This document shows positions 43,590-52,322 of a DNA stretch of 64,000 bases, piece after piece; position 1 is the first letter of the stretch; the number at the start of each line of letters is the position of its first letter. The notes under the pieces were generated by a model, which saw only the letters and a list, made by a program, of their open reading frames with translations, did not search any database and was not told the origin of the DNA. The position numbers were made by a program, and so were the translations under genes. The DNA comes from Alkalihalobacterium sp048323755 (GTDB lineage: Bacteria > Bacillota > Bacilli > Bacillales > Bacillaceae_F): assembly GCF_048323755.1 (NCBI RefSeq), contig NZ_JBLWFS010000004.1, positions 234,623 to 298,622 on the forward strand. Reading direction: 5' to 3'.

Positions 43590-43907
43590 GTGGGTAAAAA
43601 AAGTAATCTAGGACCAGGTTTTGTTATTGGAACTCTTGTTGGTGGAATGATCGGTGCAACGAGCGCACTTTTACTTACGCCAAAACGGGGAGACGAGATG
43701 AGACAAGATCTCTTTGAAAAAATGAACGTTACACCTTCTGAAAATAAACCGCTATCTCATATGATTTTGGAAATGGGGAGCGAATGGGCTCAGGACTTAT
43801 TTGAAATAGATGAGGCAAATACACAGCAAGATGATCAAGGTGGCGGTGATGTAGGGTATGTCGTCCATGATAGGCTAGAAAATATCGAAGGAGAACAAAG
43901 AGGTTGA
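43590..43907 (+). CDS. YtxH-like protein
   Basis: A 105-residue protein with one N-terminal Gly-rich membrane segment, GFVIGTLVGGMIGATSALLL, followed by TPKRGDEMRQDL, the YtxH family pattern. The C-terminal half is acidic and variable. GTG 43590 follows AAGGAG at good spacing. YtxH-type proteins are associated with general stress in B. subtilis; the role of this copy is not known. A terminator starts inside the stop region. Confidence 0.85.
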   Translation: MGKKSNLGPGFVIGTLVGGMIGATSALLLTPKRGDEMRQDLFEKMNVTPSENKPLSHMILEMGSEWAQDLFEIDEANTQQDDQGGGDVGYVVHDRLENIEGEQRG

Positions 43908-43930
43908 CTTAATTGTCAACCTCTTTATAT
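43897..43930 (+). terminator. terminator of the YtxH-like gene
   Basis: A 12-base stem, AAAGAGGTTGAC with GTCAACCTCTTT, and a six-base loop. The left arm includes the last codons and stop. Confidence 0.85.
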
Positions 43931-43979
43931 TTTCTACATACTTTTAGTATATAGTTGAGAGATGATTGTTAAGTACAAA

Positions 43980-44996
43980 TTATAGGGATTGAATGATCCT
44001 CTTTACATTTAGTTGAATAAGGGGCTGATCGTTCATTATTCGTTGGTAAATTTCATTCAATAGACCTTTTTGACGGTCATTCAAGTTATTTGTATCCCAT
44101 TTTTTATGAAAAACACCATAAAGTTCACAGTCTCTTAATTTAAGAAATAATAAAATTTCCTTAAGACTTTCTATATGAATAGAACGTTCGGTTTGGTAAC
44201 CTTTTAAAAAGTGCATTAGAAATTCATGACCAAAGCTATTTCTGTCATGTTGGTTATCGTATTTCAACCAAGCAGAATAGTATAATGGGATTGCGATATC
44301 ACTAATGAAGTGGTGGTAGGAGCAATCATCAAAATCAAAAACCGTAATCTTGCCCGTCGCTTCATCATAAAAGAAGTTCCCTGAATGAACATCAGAATGA
44401 ATCAGCCCATAACGTGCCGGAGACTTCGGTAATCCTTTGACCGCCTGTAAGACTTCACTTACCTTGGATAGCACCTTCTGATTATTAGGTAAAAAAGGTG
44501 CAAACTGTTTGCTATACTCTTCGACTAAGTCGGGGCGTTTTGTAATGAAATCAGGACGCGTATAGTTGACTGTCAATCGGTGGAAGCGGCCAATCGTTTC
44601 CCCCCATTTATAAAATAAAGTATTATCAAATAAGGAGTCAGTCACTTTAACCGGACAACCTATTGCTTTCTCAAATGAGCTTACGAAAAAAGCAGTATCT
44701 TCAGATTGGATGGTTTCAACAAAATTTCCTTTAATAGAAGGTAAGCAGCCACAAACGGGAGCGTCATTTTTATGTAAGTAGGATAACCAGTGTAGCTCAG
44801 ATTCAACTTGTTCTTCAGTTCTATGACTGCTATGGGTTAATCTTAAGATGACCTCTTTACCGTGAGAATTGATACCTTGAAATACGTAGTTTTCAAAGCT
44901 TCCTAATTTTATTAAAGAGGTGAAAGGGATTTGATAGGCGGTAGCTGCTTGAAGTAAAATATCATCATTAAAATATTGTTCGACTTCTTGTTCCAT
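43980..44996 (-). CDS. aminoglycoside/choline-kinase-like phosphotransferase
   Basis: A 338-residue protein with the APH fold. The catalytic loop is GLIHSDVHSGNFFYDEATGKITVFDFDDC, giving the HxDxxxxN and the metal-binding DFDD. The N-lobe has FENYVFQGINSHGKEVILRLTH. Small-molecule kinases such as homoserine kinase type II, YtmP or CotS-like spore proteins share this fold, so the substrate cannot be named. ATG 44996 has AAAGGAT upstream; GTG 45005 is too close to it. Confidence 0.82.
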   Translation of the reverse strand: MEQEVEQYFNDDILLQAATAYQIPFTSLIKLGSFENYVFQGINSHGKEVILRLTHSSHRTEEQVESELHWLSYLHKNDAPVCGCLPSIKGNFVETIQSEDTAFFVSSFEKAIGCPVKVTDSLFDNTLFYKWGETIGRFHRLTVNYTRPDFITKRPDLVEEYSKQFAPFLPNNQKVLSKVSEVLQAVKGLPKSPARYGLIHSDVHSGNFFYDEATGKITVFDFDDCSYHHFISDIAIPLYYSAWLKYDNQHDRNSFGHEFLMHFLKGYQTERSIHIESLKEILLFLKLRDCELYGVFHKKWDTNNLNDRQKGLLNEIYQRIMNDQPLIQLNVKRIIQSL

Positions 44997-45017
44997 ACGC
45001 TTCACATCCTTTTAACT

Positions 45018-45203
45018 AGGCTTTTTTCTCAAGGATTGTTGCTCTAAGCTATTGGACCGTAACCAAGCAAAGGCTTGGTTCTTCACGCTTTAGCGTGAAG
45101 CTTTTGAACATAAATTAGCCAGATGGACCAATGAATTGGTCCATTAGGGCTAATTTATGTTCAAAAAACGATCCAATAGCAACAAAGTTTACGAAAACAG
45201 CCT
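45018..45203. repeat. 186-bp MITE-like structured repeat, copy R4
   Basis: Imperfect terminal inverted repeats begin AGGCT (45018) and end AGCCT (45203): left TTGTTGCT...ATTGGACCGT mirrors right ACGATCCAATAGCAACAA. Inside are three hairpins: AACCAAGC/GCTTGGTT, CTTCACGC/GCGTGAAG, and a perfect 17-base stem (45104-45120 with 45148-45164) capped by GGACCAAT/ATTGGTCC. It carries no reading frame. Shorter relatives occur at 12930, 25292, 40150 and 52210. Confidence 0.82.
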
Positions 45204-45267
45204 TTATCTATATTATTAGACGTCAAAAATAAATCATTGGTTACAAATTAAAATTGGAGGGATATTA

Positions 45268-45957
45268 ATGAAAAAAAAGATCATTCTTATTGTAGATGAT
45301 GAAAGCGATATGCGCGAATTAATTAGTATATGTTTACAAACTGACTATGAAACTGTCGAAGCAGAAAACGGGGAAGCAGCATTAAAAATCCTTGAAACCC
45401 AAAGTGTAGACCTTGTTCTTCTTGATGTAATGATGCCGATAATGGATGGTATTTCCGTACTGTCTGAAATGAAACAAATGGAGAAAATGAAAGAAATTCC
45501 TATCATTTTATTAACTGCACTTGGCGATACAGATGATATCGTAAAAGGGTTAAATATAGGTGCAGACGATTACATCGTTAAGCCATTCGAGCCACGGGAA
45601 ATGGTTGCAAGAATTCAATCGGTTATCAGACGATCAACAAATACTGAACAAACCTTTGAGATTCATGATTTACTATTTGACCAAGAAAAATATCAAGTAT
45701 CCCACAATGGACGAGTTGTTCCGTTAACGAAAAAAGAATATCAATTATTTTTTCGCTTAGCCAGTCATCCAGGTAGAGTCTATTCACGTGAGCAATTAGT
45801 TGAATTGGAATGGGATTTTTCTTTTGATGGTGATGCTAGAAATGTTGATGCTCACATAAAAAACATTCGTGAAAAGTTAAAGAAAACGGGATATACACAG
45901 AAAGTAATTGAAACGGTATGGGGAATTGGTTATCAAGTCGTTCAAGACCTTTCCTGA
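45268..45957 (+). CDS. OmpR/PhoB family response regulator
   Basis: A 229-residue regulator: receiver with DDES at the N terminus, phospho-acceptor Asp53 in LVLLDVMMP, LLTALGD and VKPFEP, then a winged-helix DNA-binding domain (about residues 130-227) with LTKKEYQLFFRLASHPGRVYSREQLVELEW and VDAHIKNIREKL. GGAGGGATATTA precedes the ATG. The cognate kinase begins 15 bases downstream and an MscS-type channel follows, so an envelope or osmotic signal is possible. Confidence 0.95.
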   Translation: MKKKIILIVDDESDMRELISICLQTDYETVEAENGEAALKILETQSVDLVLLDVMMPIMDGISVLSEMKQMEKMKEIPIILLTALGDTDDIVKGLNIGADDYIVKPFEPREMVARIQSVIRRSTNTEQTFEIHDLLFDQEKYQVSHNGRVVPLTKKEYQLFFRLASHPGRVYSREQLVELEWDFSFDGDARNVDAHIKNIREKLKKTGYTQKVIETVWGIGYQVVQDLS

Positions 45958-45972
45958 TGATTGGAGGACCCA

Positions 45973-47397
45973 ATGAAGCTCTCTTCAAAACTAGCAATGC
46001 TCTTAGTGATTAGCTTATTAGCGACAATATTAACAATGAGCTTTACGTTTTATATTCAGTCCAAAGAATTTTATCGAGATCACCTAACGAAGCAGTTAGA
46101 ACACCGATTAGTAGCTCATGCTGAAAGTATTGAGAATCACTTTGTGATTGATACGATATTACATGTATTAAAAATGGAAAAAGAAGATACAGTTAACTTT
46201 CTTCTTTTTGATGAAGATTTAAATCCTTTAGTAATGGCGCAGCCGATTGATTCGGATCTAATTGAGGTGTACCATTTATGGATTGAACAAATCATTAATA
46301 CAACAGCCCTGCATCCAAATATCAAACAACCCATTACAGATTATGTTTCAATACGAGAACATCCTATTCAGCACATATGGTCGATGAAGCCTATCTACGT
46401 AAATGAAAGAGTCAAAGGTTATTTATTTATTGACCAAGATATGAGAGAATTTGAAACAACAAAAAATAATATTCTTCAACTTGTGTTTATTATGAGTATC
46501 ATTATTTTTATTATAGGACTTTTATTTGTCTTATATTTAACAAGGGTATTGACAAAGCCGTTACAAATGATGGGTAAAGCTACAAATCAAATTGCTCAGG
46601 GAAACTTTGAGTATGAAATTCAACCGACTGCTAATGATGAAGTTGGAAGGCTTGCTCAAGATATTCAACAAATGTCAAATCAATTAAAACGTTATAATAA
46701 TACAAGAAAAGAGTTTCTATCTCATATTTCACATGATTTACGAACCCCACTAACATATGTTAAAGCGTATGCTGCGCTGTTAAAGGACCGTGAAGAAAGT
46801 GATACATTGTGTAAAAAGCAAGCAGAAATGATATACAAGCAAGCTAAAAACATGGAAGTACTCGTAAATGATTTGTTTGAGTTGGCAAAATACGAGGAGG
46901 GGAATATACAACTTCATAAGGATGTTGTAAACTTATATTCTTGGTTCCATGATTTAAAGCTAGATTTTGATTTGAAACTCCAGCAGGAAAATATTAGACT
47001 AAAGCTAGAAATAGAGAATAACGAGTGGTCTGCTTTTTTTGATAAAGAAAAGATGAAACAAGTAGTAAAAAATTTAATTGAAAATAGTATTCGTTATACT
47101 CCAAATGGTGAAATTCAAGTACGTATTGAAAAAAATGAACAGATGCAACATCTCGAGATCTCAATTGAAGATAACGGACAAGGTATTCCAGAAAATGAAT
47201 TACCTCTTATTTGGGAAAGGTTTTATCGGGTCGATAAATCGAGAACATCTAAAAATGGTGGCAGTGGCTTAGGTCTAGCTATTGTTAAGCATATTGTCGA
47301 ACTTCATGGTGGCACAATTACAGTTGAAAGTAAGCCAGGTTTTGGTACAATTTTTACTATAGTTTTACCACAGGGAACTGAAGTGAAGGAAGATTGA
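45973..47397 (+). CDS. sensor histidine kinase with HAMP domain
   Basis: A 474-residue kinase: TM1 at about residues 7-28, an extracytoplasmic domain of about 130 residues, TM2 at about 165-187, HAMP, HisKA with His254 in HISHDLRTPLTYV, and HATPase with NLIENSIRYTPNG, DNGQGIP and GGSGLGLAIV. ATG 45973 follows TTGGAGGAC. It pairs with the preceding OmpR-type regulator. The external domain has no recognisable ligand-binding motif. Confidence 0.94.
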   Translation: MKLSSKLAMLLVISLLATILTMSFTFYIQSKEFYRDHLTKQLEHRLVAHAESIENHFVIDTILHVLKMEKEDTVNFLLFDEDLNPLVMAQPIDSDLIEVYHLWIEQIINTTALHPNIKQPITDYVSIREHPIQHIWSMKPIYVNERVKGYLFIDQDMREFETTKNNILQLVFIMSIIIFIIGLLFVLYLTRVLTKPLQMMGKATNQIAQGNFEYEIQPTANDEVGRLAQDIQQMSNQLKRYNNTRKEFLSHISHDLRTPLTYVKAYAALLKDREESDTLCKKQAEMIYKQAKNMEVLVNDLFELAKYEEGNIQLHKDVVNLYSWFHDLKLDFDLKLQQENIRLKLEIENNEWSAFFDKEKMKQVVKNLIENSIRYTPNGEIQVRIEKNEQMQHLEISIEDNGQGIPENELPLIWERFYRVDKSRTSKNGGSGLGLAIVKHIVELHGGTITVESKPGFGTIFTIVLPQGTEVKED

Positions 47398-47413
47398 TTG
47401 GGGGAATAATACG

Positions 47414-48514
47414 TTGCCTGAATTAATGAGTCAACTGATTGCACTTTTTATGCAATACCGAGAAATTACAACGATTATCATCGTCGTTTTCTTTGTTTTT
47501 ATCAATCGATGGTTATCAAAGCTTGTAATCTATTTACTTTCAAAATTGATTAATAAAACCAATAATGAATTTTTTATTTCGGTTTTAAATGCGTTTGAAA
47601 AGCCGCTTCGGACGTTTTTTATCTTTTTACCGATCTATATTGGAATAAAAACTCATGATCTTCCAATTGGAACAGAGTTATTAGTGGACCGTATTTTTAA
47701 TACGATTGTTATTTTAGTTATTGGCTCAGGATTAGTTAAGCTATCGAGTAAGAGTTCAGCAGTGTTTGAAAAACTAAAAGAGAAGCTCGATGTAGAGTTT
47801 GATGATATTTTAATACCGTTCTTTTCTAAGGTCGTCCAAGTTGTCGTTATTGCGGTTATCCTAAGTCTAGTTGCCCAAGCGTGGGGACATAATATTAACA
47901 ACTTAGTTGCAGGTTTAGGGATTGGTGGACTTGCTGTTGCTCTAGCCGCCCAAAGTACATTAGGCAACCTTTTTGGCGGTGTCGTAATCATAACAGAAAA
48001 ACCATTCTCACTTGGGGATTGGGTTAAGACACCTTCAGTAGAAGGCGTTGTTGAAGACATTGGCTTTAGAAGTACAAAAATTCGTACGTTTGCTAATTCC
48101 GTTATTATAGTTCCAAACTCAACATTAGCTAATCAAGAAATAGAAAACTTTAGTAACATGGGTAAACGTAGAATTATGTTTAACCTAGGTTTAACTTATC
48201 AAACAACTAGACAACAGATGCGTAAATGTGTCGACCGTATAAATGAACTAATCGAAAATCATGAAGAGGTTCACCCTGAAACGATCATGGTTCGTTTTGA
48301 TAAATTTAATGAGAGCAGCTTAGATGTGTTTATTTATTTTTATACGAAAACAACGATTTGGAGCGAGTATTTAGAAGTAAAAGAAGATATCAATTTAAAG
48401 ATAATGGAGATTTTAGAAGAAGAAGGAGCATCTATTGCCTACCCAAGTCGTTCTTTATATGTTGAAACAGTAGAGAAGGAAACAAAAGGTAAAGAAGTTA
48501 CTACAGAAAGCTAG
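47414..48514 (+). CDS. MscS family mechanosensitive channel
   Basis: A 366-residue small-conductance channel subunit with about five membrane segments. The pore helix and upper beta domain are clear: LGIGGLAVALAAQSTLGNLFGGVVIITEKPFSLGDWV, then VEDIGFRSTKIRT and VIIVPNS. TTG 47414 follows GGGGGA. It sits 16 bases after the kinase, so expression of the channel with a two-component system suggests a link to turgor or envelope stress, which is inference. A terminator follows. Confidence 0.92.
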   Translation: MPELMSQLIALFMQYREITTIIIVVFFVFINRWLSKLVIYLLSKLINKTNNEFFISVLNAFEKPLRTFFIFLPIYIGIKTHDLPIGTELLVDRIFNTIVILVIGSGLVKLSSKSSAVFEKLKEKLDVEFDDILIPFFSKVVQVVVIAVILSLVAQAWGHNINNLVAGLGIGGLAVALAAQSTLGNLFGGVVIITEKPFSLGDWVKTPSVEGVVEDIGFRSTKIRTFANSVIIVPNSTLANQEIENFSNMGKRRIMFNLGLTYQTTRQQMRKCVDRINELIENHEEVHPETIMVRFDKFNESSLDVFIYFYTKTTIWSEYLEVKEDINLKIMEILEEEGASIAYPSRSLYVETVEKETKGKEVTTES

Positions 48515-48520
48515 CAAATC

Positions 48521-48552
48521 AAGAGGCTGACATTAGGTCAGCCTCTCTTTGT
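48521..48552 (+). terminator. terminator of the two-component/MscS operon
   Basis: AGAGGCTGAC pairs with GTCAGCCTCT around a five-base loop, followed by CTTTG. Confidence 0.82.
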
Positions 48553-48772
48553 ACTTTAGTGAACTAAAGGTACCTGGTACCCATATTTTTACGATTAATA
48601 ATTTGTGCGATTTAATTCTTGATTTCCTAACTTTCCGTGCAATTGTCCATGATATCATAAAAAAGACAATATTAAAGTCCTGGATTTCAATATAATGTTA
48701 CTTACTCATGAAGTTTTTTCTAGGCCAATTAGATTATAAAAATAAACAATTTAAAAACTGGAGGGGTAGTAA

Positions 48773-49015
48773 ATGGAAGTTATTGTGTATTCAAGTAAAG
48801 GTTGTCCTTATTGCGAGAAGGTTAAAACGGCGTTACAAGAGTGGGGGATCGAATATGAAGAAAGAAATGTATCCGTCGAAAAAGAATATTATGATCAATT
48901 AAAAGAAAAAAAGATTATAGGTACACCAGCAACATTGATTAATGGGAAGTTAATTCTAGGATTCCAAGAGAAAAAATTTAGAAAGGCACTAGGTTTGCCT
49001 CTAGAAGAAAGGTAA
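48773..49015 (+). CDS. glutaredoxin-family protein
   Basis: An 80-residue thioredoxin-fold protein with the CPYC redox motif (YSSKGCPYCEKVKTAL), the cis-proline segment IGTPATLINGK and a C-terminal LGFQEKKF. It fits the NrdH/YruB-like glutaredoxin group of Gram-positive bacteria, which probably works with bacillithiol or thioredoxin reductase. GGAGGGG precedes the ATG. It is monocistronic by spacing. Confidence 0.9.
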   Translation: MEVIVYSSKGCPYCEKVKTALQEWGIEYEERNVSVEKEYYDQLKEKKIIGTPATLINGKLILGFQEKKFRKALGLPLEER

Positions 49016-49162
49016 AAGTGGAAACTTCATAAGTATTACTATAAGGTAATTAGATTTGTGAATGTCTCATTTTTCGTGTTATCAAATGTAACATAATTGT
49101 AGTTAGATCGGTTGGTTTATTATTATAATTGCTCTCAATATAACGGATGTGGAGGGAGTATT

Positions 49163-49561
49163 ATGAAGATTGAAAAAGAATTGGTCTTTCCAAAAGGGTT
49201 TACCGTAAGAAAAGTTATAGAACTTGTAACAGCAAATGAACGTTTTGCCAGCAAGATGTACTTTCAAACGAAAAGTCATCAATGCAACGGAAAGAGTATG
49301 CTAGGTTTAATGTCGTTTATGTTAATGACGAAAATTGGAGAGTCATATATGATTTCGGTTGAAGGTGAAGATGTTGAGAAGGTGCTGCAATTTTGGGAGA
49401 AGTTTGTAAATGAAATTCACGGAGAAACAACGTTGAGCTACTGGGAGGAAGCGGGAGCTGAAAACGTTCAAGAAGCCATGTGCCACTCGATTTCGTTATG
49501 GAATTCTTCTGTTCGTTCAGTAGCTCAATCGTATTTAAAGTCAGGTAAAAAAGAGATCTAA
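49163..49561 (+). CDS. HPr-like protein with C-terminal extension and no active-site His
   Basis: A 132-residue protein whose first roughly 85 residues follow the HPr fold. The HPr active site GIHARP is replaced by GFTVRK, so His15 is absent, but the regulatory serine region is kept as NGKSMLGLMSF (equivalent of Ser46). In this it resembles Crh, which acts only by serine phosphorylation with CcpA. A further 45 residues of unknown type follow. ATG 49163 has GGAGGGAG upstream. The gene ends two bases before the convergent MFS gene. Confidence 0.75.
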   Translation: MKIEKELVFPKGFTVRKVIELVTANERFASKMYFQTKSHQCNGKSMLGLMSFMLMTKIGESYMISVEGEDVEKVLQFWEKFVNEIHGETTLSYWEEAGAENVQEAMCHSISLWNSSVRSVAQSYLKSGKKEI

Positions 49562-49563
49562 AA

Positions 49564-50826
49564 TTATAATTCTAGTTCTAAAAGAGTAGCCTTTTTTCGT
49601 TCTGTATAAAATAGAACGTAGCAACCAATCCCACAAATAAAACATGTAATTGCTGATAAAAGGTGAGCGCTCAAATAAGAATTAGTATAATCGATTAGAA
49701 CACCTGTTACTATTGGAGAAACGAGCTGTCCAGCACTAAAAAATATCGTTACAAAGCCCATTGCGACTGGAATGTATTTGGCGTCAATATAGTCACCTAC
49801 ACTTGCATTCATTATGGTCGGGACACCCCAAAGTGTTGAACCGTAAATAATAACTTGCATAAAAATGAAAAAGCTGTCTGTGGAAAAACTAAGACCCATT
49901 AACATAAAGAATTGCGTAAAAAACACAATCATTAATGCGACCATTCTCCCAACTTTATCTGAAATACTTCCCCATACAAATCCGCTAATGATGCTAGCGA
50001 TCCCTGCTGCTGCAAAGAAGTTTCCAGCCTGTTGACTCGTAAATTGTACGTCTGTAATTAAGTAGTCTACAAGGAATGTTGAAAAAATTAAGTAACTTAC
50101 TCCCCATAAAAAGTAGATCGATCCAATAAACCAAAGTGTTTTGTTGCGATATACATTTTTAGGTTTAGCAACTGATGGTTCAGATGGTTGAACTTGTGAT
50201 AACCGACTGTCAGTTGCTCCTATGGGGTGTAGTCCGACATCCTCAGGTTTATTTTTTAAGAATATCCAATTAATAAGGGCTATGATAATGACTAGAAAGG
50301 CAAGTAAATACCAGCTTAAGCGCCAGCCCTGATCTATATTGATAACAACTAAAGCAGGAACTACAAATCCGCTAAATACCATTCCAATACCTGAGCCAGC
50401 CATAGCTGTCCCCATAGCCATTCCTCTTTTTTTAGGTGAAAACCATTGACTGATAAGACCTAATGATGGAACGTAGGATCCACCAGTCCCAAGCCCTGTT
50501 AGAAAGCATCCAATGTAGGCTATTAAAAAGTAAGGAGCATTTGCTGTAATCATCATACCTATTGCAATGACAATTAGTGAAACAACAATGACCTTTTTAG
50601 CTGTGAATTTTATGACAAAAAAACCAGAAAGAAGGACTGCAACTAGATAGCCTAAAAAAATGGATGAAGCGATTAACCCTGTCTCCCGATAATCTAACAT
50701 TAAACCCTCCTTCATAAATGGAAGAATTGCTCCAAATGAAAAACGGCCAAAGCCAAGGCAAGCTAATACACTGAGAACGATGAGGATGAGCATGAACCAT
50801 CCTTTATGAAAAGAAGATTGCTTCAT
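49564..50826 (-). CDS. MFS transporter
   Basis: A 420-residue transporter with twelve hydrophobic segments and the A-motif-like turn after TM2 (FVIKFTAKKVIV). The opening, LACLGFGRFSFGAILPFMKEGLMLDY, recalls the YbfB/YjiJ or OFA-type MFS groups. A central loop at about residue 200 divides the halves. ATG 50826 is chosen over TTG 50835, which lacks a site. The substrate is unknown. Confidence 0.85.
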   Translation of the reverse strand: MKQSSFHKGWFMLILIVLSVLACLGFGRFSFGAILPFMKEGLMLDYRETGLIASSIFLGYLVAVLLSGFFVIKFTAKKVIVVSLIVIAIGMMITANAPYFLIAYIGCFLTGLGTGGSYVPSLGLISQWFSPKKRGMAMGTAMAGSGIGMVFSGFVVPALVVINIDQGWRLSWYLLAFLVIIIALINWIFLKNKPEDVGLHPIGATDSRLSQVQPSEPSVAKPKNVYRNKTLWFIGSIYFLWGVSYLIFSTFLVDYLITDVQFTSQQAGNFFAAAGIASIISGFVWGSISDKVGRMVALMIVFFTQFFMLMGLSFSTDSFFIFMQVIIYGSTLWGVPTIMNASVGDYIDAKYIPVAMGFVTIFFSAGQLVSPIVTGVLIDYTNSYLSAHLLSAITCFICGIGCYVLFYTERKKATLLELEL

Positions 50827-51002
50827 TATAACCAACCTTTAATATTTATTTTGAAAATTCATACTAATTATTGTAAGGGAATTTGCAGAAAAAACATAGA
50901 GAAAAAAAGTTTCTGGTAATAATTTGGATGAGAAGAAGGGAATCCGATTAGAATGAGGAATTATATACTTATAAATGAACCAGAGCGAAAGATACTTTAT
51001 AA

Positions 51003-51030
51003 CAAAAGGGAGAAGCAGGTCGCTCTCCCT
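51003..51030 (-). terminator. terminator of the PCP-reductase-like gene
   Basis: On the minus strand AGGGAGA pairs with TCTCCCT and is followed by TTTGTTAT. Confidence 0.7.
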
Positions 51031-51046
51031 AGTTAAATTATATACT

Positions 51047-51298
51047 TTAGTTTAATAAATCTTCATATGGAGTTAAGTCAATATCTTTGCTTTTTAATAA
51101 AGCTACAGCACGTTTTTGCATTGGACCAGGAGAAGCTAAAATATAACCACGAATGACATGGTCTTTCGTTACTTCTTCACCATTTGCTAATTCATTAATC
51201 TTTGCTTCTATGCCTTTTTTGGCCATTGGTCTTACAAATACAGGTACTGGTGCTAATAATTCTTCTAATAAAGATGTTGCTTCAGCATTCCAACTCAC
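51047..51298 (-). CDS. small PCP-reductase-like (light-independent protochlorophyllide reductase subunit-type) domain protein
   Basis: An 83-residue protein that resembles the small PCP_red domain: W-x-x-EA near the N terminus (SWNAEATSLLEEL), PVFVRPMAKKGIE and EVTKDHVIRGY. In non-photosynthetic bacilli this domain is of unknown role; it is a stand-alone helical unit with no iron-sulfur ligands visible. GTG 51298 follows AAAGGATTG. Confidence 0.6.
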   Translation of the reverse strand: MSWNAEATSLLEELLAPVPVFVRPMAKKGIEAKINELANGEEVTKDHVIRGYILASPGPMQKRAVALLKSKDIDLTPYEDLLN

Positions 51299-51620
51299 TA
51301 TGTTTCAATCCTTTCAAAAAACTATATTATTTTCAAACCTATTATATACATAATTGCGTGCCTATCACAATTTGTTAATTTACAAACCATACTTCTTCTC
51401 TGGTTAAACCCATATGAAAATTATGCATATTTTTAAATTAGATAGGGTAAACATGTAAACAAACAGTTAGATGGACAAGCTATAAATTTCATAGAACGTT
51501 ATTTACTTGAATTTAAAAAAGTTAGGTAGTTAACCTCTTAAAATTAGGCTTAATAAAGCCTAAATAAGAGGAATTTAATGAACGCTTATTTCACTTTTTA
51601 AGATTGGAGGAGTACGGATT
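51299..51620. other. intergenic region without recognised features
   Basis: AT-rich divergent region between the PCP-like gene and the DUF4309 gene. CCTCTTAAAATTAGGC with GCCTAAATAAGAGG (about 51534-51572) forms an imperfect hairpin of unclear role. Confidence 0.5.
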
Positions 51621-52187
51621 ATGAAGCAAATTACATTTAAATTATCACTTGTGACCTTGTTTTTGATTGTGATTATTTTTTCGGTTGATTTTGTAAATCA
51701 TCAATTCTCTAATAGCAATGGAGGTTACGATATTGAGAAGACAATTGAAATGAGCAGCGAAGTAGGTAAGGTCTTAGCTGCCGATAAACAATTGATTAAT
51801 AGTGACTGGATTGAAAAAGGATTTGAAGGGCAACTCGATCATATTGAGTTCCAACTAGGGACTACTAAAGAGACTATATTATCTGGTAGAGGGGATGCAA
51901 TGGATACAGGGTTTTATGAAGGGGGAGAGTTTTTTCGCTATGATGACGCTACCTTTTTTATAAATCCTGAGACGGACCGCTTAGTAGCCATTGCGCTCTC
52001 TACAGAAGGGTATGAGCTAGATGCAGCAAAGTTAAAAGAAGTATTAGGGAGCCCTGATGTTAGTGAACGAAATGAAATGGAAGGATTGTGGATGTACGAA
52101 TACTATTTAGATAAATATTCTCTTATATTTGAAGCTGAAGAAGAGGGTGGAAAAATATTATTCACTTGGTTGAGAGAACGATTATAG
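51621..52187 (+). CDS. DUF4309 domain lipid-free exported protein
   Basis: A 188-residue protein with an N-terminal hydrophobic segment (about residues 7-25, signal peptide or anchor) and a DUF4309 domain that starts after about residue 45: GKVLAADKQLINSDW, FEGQLDHIEFQLGTTKE, GGEFFRYDDATFFINPETDRLVAI and KEVLGSPDVSERNEME. No lipobox cysteine is present. The function is unknown. It stands alone between terminators. Confidence 0.78.
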   Translation: MKQITFKLSLVTLFLIVIIFSVDFVNHQFSNSNGGYDIEKTIEMSSEVGKVLAADKQLINSDWIEKGFEGQLDHIEFQLGTTKETILSGRGDAMDTGFYEGGEFFRYDDATFFINPETDRLVAIALSTEGYELDAAKLKEVLGSPDVSERNEMEGLWMYEYYLDKYSLIFEAEEEGGKILFTWLRERL

Positions 52188-52209
52188 GACTGCCTGACGT
52201 TCTTAGTTA

Positions 52210-52264
52210 AAGGCTCTTCACTCAAAGCGGTGCAAAAGCAACAAAGTATACGAAAACAGTCTAG
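52210..52264. repeat. dispersed structured repeat, copy R5 (short)
   Basis: AAGGCTCTTCACTCAAAGCG is a degraded first hairpin, followed by GCAAAAGCAACAAAGTATAC and GAAAACAGTC, the shared tail. Confidence 0.65.
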
Positions 52265-52285
52265 TTAAAAGATATTTGAACAATG

Positions 52286-52318
52286 AAAAAGCTGCACATC
52301 GATAGTGCAGCTTTTTGG
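52286..52318. terminator. bidirectional terminator between DUF4309 and thiY
   Basis: AAAAAGCTGCAC pairs with GTGCAGCTTTTT around a seven-base loop, so both strands have T runs. It ends the thi operon on the minus strand. Confidence 0.9.
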
Positions 52319-52322
52319 ATCG

